From positions 1 to 13,913 of the forward strand of contig JAGVMW010000158.1 in the NCBI GenBank assembly GCA_020053615.1: a stretch of DNA of 13,913 nucleotides. Reading direction: 5' to 3'. A model generated the notes under the pieces. It searched no databases and was not told the DNA's origin. It saw only the letters and a list, made by a program, of their open reading frames with translations. Of the stretch, positions 7,001 through 13,882 are shown piece after piece. Every line of letters begins with the position of its first letter. Within the stretch, counting starts at the first letter, position 1. This stretch comes from an archaeon. Its GTDB lineage: Archaea > Nanobdellota > Nanobdellia > Woesearchaeales > GW2011-AR9. Position numbers and translations under genes: made by a program.

Positions 7001-9863
7001 TGGTGGCATGAAATGGGAATCGGGTAGTTTTGGATGTTATAACGAAGTTATTAATCAAGAAGTATCGGGAGTAGGAGGAGAAAACACTATTCTCCAAGGA
7101 AAGGGGGGTAGTAATCTAAAAGATGGAGCTTACTCTGCGGGATATACTTCTGATTGTTTCCTTAATGTGATTGATGTTAATGGAACGGTTAGTGATCCTG
7201 CGGACAGAAATACGGGTTTATTACAATGTGTATGTGTTCCTGACGGAAAAGAAGCTAAAGCACCTTATGGAGCCAGATTAGCAGATAAAGAAGAAACTTG
7301 GCTGTATCGCCAAGCAGACATATTTCGCACCAGCAAAGCGTGGGGAACATATTATCCTACGGAAAGATATTATACCGGCAGGGATTTTTCGTCAGCGTTT
7401 GGGGCCGATTCACTGTTAGATTATATCGGGAGCGAGAAGACTGAAGCTAGAGTTAACCCGCATACGGATATAACTGGAACGTTCCAAACCGTATGTTTGC
7501 CCGGAATAAGAGCAAGGTTAGTAACGCTGAGAAGTATACTCCAAGCGGTGCAAGGTTGTATCCTAGATGCTAAGAAAAATGGGTTGCAAGATGCGGGTAC
7601 TTGCAAAACTTTATTCTCGCAGCAGGTGTGTGGATTGTTGTACAAAGGTATTGCTTATCTGGCTTCAGGGTGCGGTCCATTTAGTTTTCAAGATTCAAGT
7701 AAAGGTAAAGAAGGAACGTTAGACGGAGTATCAGCAGTTTCTTCTGCAGTATTCGGCTCGATAGACGATGCCATGTCTTCTTCAATTGATGAAGTCACTT
7801 CAGATTATACTAATGGAAATTTAAATGAGTTCTTTGCTGGAGGGGCTAAAGGTTATGCCCAGTCTATCTGCATGGCGGCATTTGGGTTTGACTGGCCTAT
7901 GGGAATGGACTTTATTATGGATTCTGCGTATGCGTTCCCAACGGCAAGTTCAGTAGTAGTAGTTCCGTCGGAGAGAGAATTCTCAACTTATAATCCTTCT
8001 AAAGGAACGGCAGTGTACAATTACAATTTGGGCGTAACTATCCTGCCCGGATGCAAGATAAAATCAGCAGATGTTTATTTGAAATGCGTGGGGCAGGAAG
8101 ATTTAGGGCATCCTGGTGTGCAGTGCGGAGACCAGGGATGCGATTGCTTGCACATGGAGAGCAGTACTAATTCCGAGTCAGCACGAACTATGCAGTTAGA
8201 ACATGGACGAATGTTTGACTTAAGAGCAGGAACGGTAGTGGATATGGGCATTCCTTCTCCACAGAAAGCGTTAAATTCAGAGTACCGCTTTGATCATGTG
8301 GTTGTCCGATTGAATTTAGATAGGCATGAAGATGCGGCTACTTGTTTCGACGAAGGCTATGAAGATGGAGTGTTTTACTTCCCGCTTACTGATACTTCTC
8401 CGCCGGGAGAGTTTGTGTGCCAGGTGGATATTACTTCGGGTAGATATCTCTGTCCAGAAATCATGAAGATGTTTGGAGGAGGAGTCGGAGCATATTTTGA
8501 TCAACCGGATATAACTTGCTTTGATAGCGATACTGAATCATGGGCGAGTTGCGATACTCCTAATCTGTTTGTTAAAGGAGATGCGATTAAAGTTCGGGGA
8601 AATCTTATGACTGATGGCGGAAAGTATTGTCTTAGAATGAGGACTACTGGAGGCAGTGGTCTGCCGGTAGATTATACTGAATTACTAACTGATCCTGCCG
8701 GACCTTCTCGACCTACTCTTTCTTTAGGTTCGGTTACGGATGAGATGATAGCCGGAACTGGAAGCACTTTAACTTTGGCTTCCGGTGCAGGATGCAGTAT
8801 GCCTCAGGCAGCTCCAGCAGCAGCTTCACTAACTCCGCAATCGTTTGTATTCACTTACGAAGTAGTAGCAGATGAGCAGTATCGGGTGCAAGTTCCAGTC
8901 GGAGTATCAGTTCATGCTGATTCTCTTTCCAGCGGGTATAGTATTGAAAGCGGGTATTTAACTTATGGGAGCAGCAATGTGCTTACCTCCGAACAGATAA
9001 AGAATGCTTGGTTTAATATTGGCGGGTTGAAAGCCAAGAATTTAGTGGGGGCTCCAGCAGCATCAGCAGGAACCACCGGGCAGTGCATATATCAAATCGG
9101 AGCAGCTGGCGGAACTGCTGGCGGCTATACTCCCGGGATGAGCTCAATTAGGGTGGAGATGGAATTATTACAGCCCGATGCATCTGGAAATTGCATGGAC
9201 GCAAACATACCTTTAAAATCAACCGGCTCCAAGAAATCTAAAGCTACTAAAACCATTACGATACAAATGGAATCTACTGCTTCTAAAGTGGTGAGCAAAC
9301 TATACCAAGATTTTATGGCAGGGCAGTATAACATGGTGCAAACCCGGGCTCTGCAGATATTAAATGAAAAGAAAGCCAATCTGGAAGATGCTGAAGCTAT
9401 TTTCTACATCGTAGCATCCTACATAATGCAGGATACGGTTAATTGGAAAACCACGCAGAAGAGCACAATTTGTAATTACATGGAGATGTTTTTCAATCGC
9501 AGGTATATTACCATAGACCAGCCGGCATCGCCATATCCATCGGAAGTGGTTAATACGATAGAATTCCAGAAGATAAATCAGTATTTGACGGAGATAAATG
9601 GGGCGGTGGGATGCGGTATTTCTACTTCGGGAGCGGTAGCATCTACTAGCCCGGCTACGCTCGGTGCTTCTGCTTCACCAACTGCTTCACCTGCAGCTGG
9701 TTGTTGTGCTGATTATACTGCTTATGATGATGGTACATGGAAATACAAATGCTTAGGTAATGGAAAAGCCAGCAGCTGCAGAAAAGATACCTGTGCAATT
9801 GAGAAAGCAAGCTTTGATATCCCTGCAGGACATGCGTTACAAACGGCGTGTGCGAGTCTTTAA
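4065..9863 (+). CDS. Giant secreted FN3/Ig-like, Cys-rich surface protein (1932 aa)
   Basis: This is a very large exported protein. A Sec signal peptide spans residues 1-29 (hydrophobic core, then PVVSA). A fibronectin type III-like domain follows (about 31-116; SATITW, TTYNYLV, YSFTT). Three Ig-like beta-sandwich modules then span about 119-511, with recurring TDGAGNS or DEAG(W) turns and PP linkers. The first is interrupted by a Glu/Val/Thr/Ala-rich low-complexity stretch (about 166-235). There is no cysteine before residue 513; the remainder is Cys-rich, suggesting disulfides. A helical hydrophobic segment lies near 684-750. The C-terminus has helical sequence, an Ala/Ser/Pro/Thr linker and a terminal module with six cysteines. 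The role is unknown; adhesin or S-layer-like structural protein is inferred from FN3/Ig content. ATG 4065 is coupled to the upstream gene by ATGA; ATG 4074 is an alternative. Confidence 0.82.
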   Translation: MKAMRTKLVQRILVVLMLILLINLPVVSALEISGVTAKNIAQNSATITWNTDAAADSFVSYGIDKTNLQKLGDAKAVKEHIIQLWGLNTSTTYNYLVESGNVKSDNSGSLYSFTTLAPDVTPPELVLEVPTAVKGDMLDVVGWTEVGISVKLLVDGELAGTAIAQSEEAVVEEVAVTEEAAAGEVVTTESTPEVTADVSEVAETDVVGTETVETETTVKEVPEESSEEANIAGAATSKAVSMSSATKPEGKFVIPNVFLTKNAFSNLTVTATDGAGNSVSESVIVWSDTSKPMLNLSKIPEMVSGSSLELNGTISESASYELTVNNKSVSKKEKTTIIKETVSLKEGKNFIQITVVDEAGWEISESWELVADSQPPTVTFEITKGNEYYQGRADSDVKGKTEPGANVYIYVYRPIGYEFNPDFKSAWAKGTADENGEFTFNDINFEGFGPLDLGTLENLAPKEVPADMQQYTIFPIEAIAEQQKWSYHVFVIAEDASGKSASAPPQIVTINTCYSGNFDFDVQSLSQFQAPLRLTPELVDQGREMVTALFNVSYRGDASSGIKGEPAYSITEVEFEKACTPGMMEDDSYKVGCSILPQYPKKLSNGDLTAWYITYNLRPAEKLSEKEDGFWKDFNKKRMIMFPLKVTVHYTERNSDGTQTEGKTQVSCTDLSYFADIPVDSSDMIPDFLADEGVKGINATINAINKVMPYLETAIKIAGISCVSSFTLKMVVRYIRIVTSKIEAFAKKECPYNQNALLLESERDVICGKGNEGPYDKSGACKSGANSNEKNTLDDKCPATAGMWKTETYLDQAYRWTCDRFFCRKVPAGWTEDKEVQDIESVILKQAQCTASSRGVPLTLIENCNEVIQETVDPNVYNYQKVKALKADGAFPCYLNNVNSQYYYREPNQDESGKIELEWIAPRSLTLKEKVAPKLFAFWPEGADAPIVGEDKSCKSVCKSRLGYKADDVNGAPSFRSLNGGMKWESGSFGCYNEVINQEVSGVGGENTILQGKGGSNLKDGAYSAGYTSDCFLNVIDVNGTVSDPADRNTGLLQCVCVPDGKEAKAPYGARLADKEETWLYRQADIFRTSKAWGTYYPTERYYTGRDFSSAFGADSLLDYIGSEKTEARVNPHTDITGTFQTVCLPGIRARLVTLRSILQAVQGCILDAKKNGLQDAGTCKTLFSQQVCGLLYKGIAYLASGCGPFSFQDSSKGKEGTLDGVSAVSSAVFGSIDDAMSSSIDEVTSDYTNGNLNEFFAGGAKGYAQSICMAAFGFDWPMGMDFIMDSAYAFPTASSVVVVPSEREFSTYNPSKGTAVYNYNLGVTILPGCKIKSADVYLKCVGQEDLGHPGVQCGDQGCDCLHMESSTNSESARTMQLEHGRMFDLRAGTVVDMGIPSPQKALNSEYRFDHVVVRLNLDRHEDAATCFDEGYEDGVFYFPLTDTSPPGEFVCQVDITSGRYLCPEIMKMFGGGVGAYFDQPDITCFDSDTESWASCDTPNLFVKGDAIKVRGNLMTDGGKYCLRMRTTGGSGLPVDYTELLTDPAGPSRPTLSLGSVTDEMIAGTGSTLTLASGAGCSMPQAAPAAASLTPQSFVFTYEVVADEQYRVQVPVGVSVHADSLSSGYSIESGYLTYGSSNVLTSEQIKNAWFNIGGLKAKNLVGAPAASAGTTGQCIYQIGAAGGTAGGYTPGMSSIRVEMELLQPDASGNCMDANIPLKSTGSKKSKATKTITIQMESTASKVVSKLYQDFMAGQYNMVQTRALQILNEKKANLEDAEAIFYIVASYIMQDTVNWKTTQKSTICNYMEMFFNRRYITIDQPASPYPSEVVNTIEFQKINQYLTEINGAVGCGISTSGAVASTSPATLGASASPTASPAAGCCADYTAYDDGTWKYKCLGNGKASSCRKDTCAIEKASFDIPAGHALQTACASL

Positions 9864-9867
9864 CAAC

Positions 9868-10425
9868 ATGAACAAACAAGGCAAAGGAGTAACTGAACTG
9901 TTGGTGATGTTGATAATGATAGTGTTAACTTCGGGAATTGTGTTGCTGTTAGTGCAATCAGGAATAATTACCGTAAAAGCAGATAGCGAGCAAGTTTCAG
10001 TTTTAAATACAGAGTTCATTCCGATGGGAAGAGAAGGTTCTTTAGCGGTAAAAGAATTCCAGTTGTGCGATTATGTCGACCCAGGATATAACTGCGTTAA
10101 TGAAGGCGATACTTTTATTCCGGGAAGCGAAGTCCATTTCCGTTTTGTGGTAGAAAGCAGCACTTATAATGGAGATATTATGCTGGTAGAAAATTATCAG
10201 GTAAAAGATTCGCAAGGAAAGATTATCTTCAATGTAGACGAAAAAAATAATCTTCACTTTGATGTCTCTAGTAGTGAGCTGAAAGAGAAAGTATCATTTA
10301 AAGATTATTTTGTCCTAGCTGAAGATGCTCCAGAAGGAGAATATTCATTGGATTTGATAGTAGAGAATCCTTTATTGGTTAAGCGGACGATTACATTTAA
10401 ACTGTTTAAAGTGGTGAAAGAATAA
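9868..10425 (+). CDS. Small pilin-like (class III signal peptide) exported protein
   Basis: A 185-aa protein that starts MNKQGKG, then a continuous hydrophobic helix VTELLVMLIMIVLTSGIVLLLVQSG (about residues 8-32). A short basic, glycine-ending leader before a hydrophobic stretch with an early Glu is the pattern processed by archaeal prepilin peptidases (cleavage after G7 is inferred). The rest (about 40-185) looks like one beta-sandwich domain with two cysteines (QLC, YNC) and alternating strand sequence; it ends FKLFKVVKE. I chose ATG 9868 because it places the leader correctly and lies 4 nt after the previous stop. A longer frame from 9760 would add 36 residues entirely within the upstream gene. 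Its stop shares one base with the next ATG. It could be a minor pilin-like subunit of the same surface complex. Confidence 0.75.
   Translation: MNKQGKGVTELLVMLIMIVLTSGIVLLLVQSGIITVKADSEQVSVLNTEFIPMGREGSLAVKEFQLCDYVDPGYNCVNEGDTFIPGSEVHFRFVVESSTYNGDIMLVENYQVKDSQGKIIFNVDEKNNLHFDVSSSELKEKVSFKDYFVLAEDAPEGEYSLDLIVENPLLVKRTITFKLFKVVKE
10413..10417 (+). promoter_or_regulatory. Ribosome binding site GGTGA for the peptidoglycan hydrolase gene
   Basis: GGTGA matches the anti-Shine-Dalgarno end of archaeal 16S rRNA and lies 7 nt before ATG 10425. It supports that start, which overlaps the upstream stop by one base. Confidence 0.5.
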
Positions 10426-12590
10426 TGTTGAGAACTAGGTTAACGCTGGGTGTACTGATGTTGATGATAATTGTAACTTTTTTTCCCAGCGTATTGGCAG
10501 AGACTTCTTGTGCCACTAATGAAATCGCTCTGCTTGGAGATTCGCTTACCGTTGGCTGGGGAAAAGAATTTGTTAAAGCGTGCGGAGATGAGCCAATTAA
10601 TTATGCCACCGAAGGAGCTACTATTGAAGACATGTGGGAACAAATTCACAACATTAATCCCGCGGTTAAGACCATAATTGTTTTGGGGGGAACGAATGAT
10701 ATTGCTAACGGAGATAGTGTTGATAAAATTAAAATTAATCTTGAAGTGCTTTATGCCATTGCCGAGGGTAAAGGTATCAATATAATCGCAGCGACTCTCC
10801 CCCCATATAATAAAGCTTCTGAAGCTGGTAGGGGTGGAAGGGTTAAGCAGGTTAATCAATGGATAATGGGGGAAGAAGGATATCGTGTAGACAAAGTAAT
10901 TGATTTTTATAATTTACTTCTTGGAGTTGAACCATGTATGCATCCAACTTATGGGGGTTCTTGTGATAATGTTCATCCTAATGCTAAAGGATATCAAGCG
11001 ATGTCGGATAAAGTGTTGAATGAAGGATTTGGGTATTCGGTTGCTTCTCCTTCTTTACCGGTTTTGCCACCAGGTGTACCTTCAGGATATGATGCATCAC
11101 AACCAGAACTGGCTATATCTCAGAAAGTTCCTAAGAATTTACCGCAGCGATGGAAAGAAATTGATGAGACTTGGATTAAAGTAGGCCCTTATGTTGGCGG
11201 AATTGGAAATGGGTTTGTATGGGACAATTCTCTGGGAGATTGGAATTGGAGAAATTTTGATGAAGTATATTTTACTTTAACTTATGGGCCGGCTCCAGCG
11301 GCAACTGCTGCAGGAAAAGTGTCCAAGCCCAGCCCTGGCGGAAATGAGTATAATGAATTGATCCAGCAGGCAGCAAACGCTTTTGGAGTAGAAGCAGCTT
11401 TAGTTAAAGCACTGATGAAGTACGAATCTTCGTTTAATCCTTATAAACCATCTAAAACTGGAGCGAAAGGGCTCATGCAAGTTACTGACTGGAATAAACA
11501 TTTTGACAAGATAGGAGCAACTTATGGATTAGTTAATAATCCTTTAGATTCTAAATCAAATATATTTATTGGCACTTATATTCTTAAAGAAAAGTTGAAT
11601 TCAGTAAGTGGTTGTGGGGCAAGTGCTACAAGTGAAGATAGAGTTAAATGTGTTATTGCTGCATATAATGCCGGTCAGTCTCCCATTAATGCGGCGGCAA
11701 AGGCAGTAGGTGCACCAGCTACTTGGTCTGCAGTGAATACAAAACTACAAGATGAAGAACTTACTAAAAACCATGGATACGATGAACCAAAATGGAATGT
11801 TGAAGTTAAAGCCGGAACTACGTTAAGAGCAGAGAAGTTTGCTAATATTAACAATTATGTCATTAAAGTTTACAACATGTACTTGAGCTATAAGAGTTAT
11901 GGATTAAAAGTGGAAGGAGCGGCGGCGAGTAAAACTCCTCTTGTTTCAAAAGAGTTAGTCTATTCTGAACTGAGTGGTGTGTCGTTAACGCTTCCATCTG
12001 ACGAAGAAAAAACGTTGATAAGCCAACTTTATTTTGGGCCAAATCGAGATATTACCAATCTAATCATTTTACACGACGGCGGATCTTATTCCTATAATAG
12101 TCTGCTTAATGATTGGGCAAATAGGAATGAAAAAGTGGATAAAGAAGTTTCATCACATTATCATATTGATTGTGACGGAACCATTCGTCCAATTATTCCC
12201 GATTTAGTTACTGGAGCTCATGCCGGATGCAGTTCAGGTGATTCTAATTGTTATCTGCCTGGTGTCAATAAAAAATCAGTAGCAATAGATATTCGTAATT
12301 GTAAAAATTCAAAAGGATTTTATACTACAGATAGTCAATACATTAGTTTGAATAAGTTGATTTCAGCATTGGTTAAGAAATATTCTGCCATTAAAGTAGA
12401 TGATGATCATATATTAGCTCATTTTGAAGTTGGGAAACATAATGATCCTCTTTCTGATTTTGATTATACTCAAATTGGTCTTTCAAATCATCGTAAGAAT
12501 GGGTATTGCTGCCGCCATCCTAGTGAGAGCGGGTGCAGTAAATTTATTGCAAATGTTAAATCTGGAAGCGAGGGATGGACATGTCCATGA
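10425..12590 (+). CDS. Secreted three-domain peptidoglycan hydrolase: SGNH esterase + SLT lytic transglycosylase + amidase
   Basis: A 721-aa exported enzyme; signal peptide 1-25 (PSVLA). Domain 1 (about 30-205) is an SGNH/GDSL hydrolase: LLGDSLT with nucleophile S40, G64, GGTND (N91) and DNVHP (D181, H184). A linker with Trp-rich sequence follows. Domain 2 (about 308-490) is an SLT/lysozyme-like lytic transglycosylase: ALMKYESSFNP with catalytic E334, GAKGLMQVT (346-354) and AAYNAG (412-417). Domain 3 (about 540-690) is an Amidase_2/PGRP-type zinc amidase: LIILHDGG (H550), SSHYHIDCDGTI (576-587), GAHAG (597-601), SVAIDIRN and AHFEVGKHNDP (H666, D674), giving ligands His, His, Asp. Several cysteines near the C-terminus suggest disulfides. 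The last two domains act on glycan strands and on the MurNAc-L-Ala bond. The esterase substrate is not known; acetyl groups on peptidoglycan are a plausible target. Archaea lack murein, so the target should be bacterial. Confidence 0.9.
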   Translation: MLRTRLTLGVLMLMIIVTFFPSVLAETSCATNEIALLGDSLTVGWGKEFVKACGDEPINYATEGATIEDMWEQIHNINPAVKTIIVLGGTNDIANGDSVDKIKINLEVLYAIAEGKGINIIAATLPPYNKASEAGRGGRVKQVNQWIMGEEGYRVDKVIDFYNLLLGVEPCMHPTYGGSCDNVHPNAKGYQAMSDKVLNEGFGYSVASPSLPVLPPGVPSGYDASQPELAISQKVPKNLPQRWKEIDETWIKVGPYVGGIGNGFVWDNSLGDWNWRNFDEVYFTLTYGPAPAATAAGKVSKPSPGGNEYNELIQQAANAFGVEAALVKALMKYESSFNPYKPSKTGAKGLMQVTDWNKHFDKIGATYGLVNNPLDSKSNIFIGTYILKEKLNSVSGCGASATSEDRVKCVIAAYNAGQSPINAAAKAVGAPATWSAVNTKLQDEELTKNHGYDEPKWNVEVKAGTTLRAEKFANINNYVIKVYNMYLSYKSYGLKVEGAAASKTPLVSKELVYSELSGVSLTLPSDEEKTLISQLYFGPNRDITNLIILHDGGSYSYNSLLNDWANRNEKVDKEVSSHYHIDCDGTIRPIIPDLVTGAHAGCSSGDSNCYLPGVNKKSVAIDIRNCKNSKGFYTTDSQYISLNKLISALVKKYSAIKVDDDHILAHFEVGKHNDPLSDFDYTQIGLSNHRKNGYCCRHPSESGCSKFIANVKSGSEGWTCP
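12570..12574 (+). promoter_or_regulatory. Ribosome binding site GAGGG deciding the enolase start
   Basis: GAGGG lies 6 nt before ATG 12581, directly against ATG 12575 (0 nt) and 12 nt before ATG 12587. The spacing favours 12581 among three closely spaced in-frame ATGs. Confidence 0.4.
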
Positions 12591-13831
12591 TATCTTTGAT
12601 TAAATCCCGTGAAATACTGGACAGCCGGGGAAATCCGACGATAGAAGTAGATGTTACTGTCAACAATCACAAATATACTGCTGCCGTTCCTTCTGGTGCA
12701 TCTACCGGAACGCATGAAGCGTTAGAGCTGCGAGACCAGAACAGCAAGAGGTACGGTGGGAAAGGAGTTCTGAAAGCAGTGAATAATGTGGAAAAGAAAC
12801 TCGCCCCATTATTAATTGGAAAAGTTAATTGCATCCAGCAGAAAAAGATTGATGACCTGATGCTTAAAGCTGATGGCACTTCCAACAAATCAAAGTTAGG
12901 AGCAAATGCAATTCTGGGTGTTTCTTTGGCTTGTGCCAGAGCTGGTGCCGGAGAAAGCGGAAAAGAGTTGTATCAATATGTCCATTCGTTGTTACCTACA
13001 AAGACTAATTCAAAGATATCTCTTCCTCGCCCGTTCTTCAACGTTATTAACGGTGGAATGCATGCAGGTAATTCTCTTCCGTTTCAGGAATTTATGATAT
13101 CACCTCAAGCCAAGACCTTTAGAGAAGCATTACGTATTGGTGCAGAGGTTTATCACACTCTAAAAGGAATCATTGCAAAAAAATACGGCAAGTTAGCTAC
13201 TAATGTTGGTGATGAAGGCGGCTTCGCTCCGCCAATTAGAACTGCTGAAGAAGGATTGGAGTTATTAATTAAAGCCATAAATAAATCTGGTTATTCTGGA
13301 AAAGTTGACATAGCGATGGATTGTGCCGCTTCAGAGTTTTACAAAAATGGAAGTTATTATGCACCAAAAAAGATGACGTCAGGACAGTTGGTTAATTATT
13401 ATTTAAAATTGCTCAAGAAATATCCTATAATTTCCATTGAAGATCCATTTGAACAGGAAGACTTTCAAAGCTATGCGAAGTTAAGAAAGAGAAGTGAAAA
13501 AAGCGGCATTCAGATTGTGGGAGATGATTTAACCGTAACTAATGTTGATAGAATAAAAACTGCTATCCAAGAAAAAAGCTGCAACTGCCTGCTGCTGAAA
13601 GTTAATCAAATAGGAACACTTACCGAAGCCTTGCAGGCAGTAGCTCTTGCTTATTCTGCTGGATGGAAAGTTATGGTAAGCCATCGGAGCGGAGAAACCG
13701 AAGATACGTTTATCGCTGATTTGGCAGTAGGAATCGGCTGTGGGATGATTAAATCAGGTGCTCCCTGTCGAGGAGAGAGAACGGCGAAGTATAATCGTTT
13801 GTTGAGGATTGAGGAAGAGCTAAATAAGTAA
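12581..13831 (+). CDS. eno: Enolase (phosphopyruvate hydratase)
   Basis: A 416-aa enolase, the normal family length. It converts 2-phosphoglycerate to phosphoenolpyruvate in glycolysis/gluconeogenesis, using two Mg2+, in the cytoplasm. All key residues are visible (numbered from ATG 12581): SREILDSRGNPT at the start, loop serine S41 in GASTG, H161 in NGGMHAGN, E170 in QEFM, E212 in DEGGFAPP, metal ligands D247, E287 (IEDPF) and D315 (GDDLTVTN), K340 in LLKVNQIGT, SHRSGETED (H368, R369) and K391 in MIKSGAPCRGER. ATG 12581 is chosen by GAGGG spacing and because it gives the same number of residues before the REI(L/I)DSRGNP motif as in E. coli enolase. ATG 12575 and 12587 (ATGA overlap) are possible. 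It overlaps the end of the peptidoglycan hydrolase gene, so a housekeeping gene is the tail of a surface-protein operon. Confidence 0.96.
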   Translation: MSMISLIKSREILDSRGNPTIEVDVTVNNHKYTAAVPSGASTGTHEALELRDQNSKRYGGKGVLKAVNNVEKKLAPLLIGKVNCIQQKKIDDLMLKADGTSNKSKLGANAILGVSLACARAGAGESGKELYQYVHSLLPTKTNSKISLPRPFFNVINGGMHAGNSLPFQEFMISPQAKTFREALRIGAEVYHTLKGIIAKKYGKLATNVGDEGGFAPPIRTAEEGLELLIKAINKSGYSGKVDIAMDCAASEFYKNGSYYAPKKMTSGQLVNYYLKLLKKYPIISIEDPFEQEDFQSYAKLRKRSEKSGIQIVGDDLTVTNVDRIKTAIQEKSCNCLLLKVNQIGTLTEALQAVALAYSAGWKVMVSHRSGETEDTFIADLAVGIGCGMIKSGAPCRGERTAKYNRLLRIEEELNK

Positions 13832-13854
13832 CTGAATGACGGCACAGTCCAAAA

Positions 13855-13882
13855 AGTGAGTGATAGCACCATTATCACCACT
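13855..13882 (+). terminator. Hairpin 1 downstream of enolase
   Basis: AGTGAGTGATA (13855-13865) pairs with TATCACCACT (13873-13882) over 10 bp with one bulged A and a 7-nt loop. It begins 24 nt after the enolase stop. It may mark the 3' end of the operon mRNA, but no strong T-tract follows, so a terminator role is only inferred. Confidence 0.4.

Noticed and set aside
9760..9867. Longer start for the pilin-like protein
   Set aside because: The 36 additional residues lie inside the upstream gene and would bury the prepilin-type leader that begins at ATG 9868.
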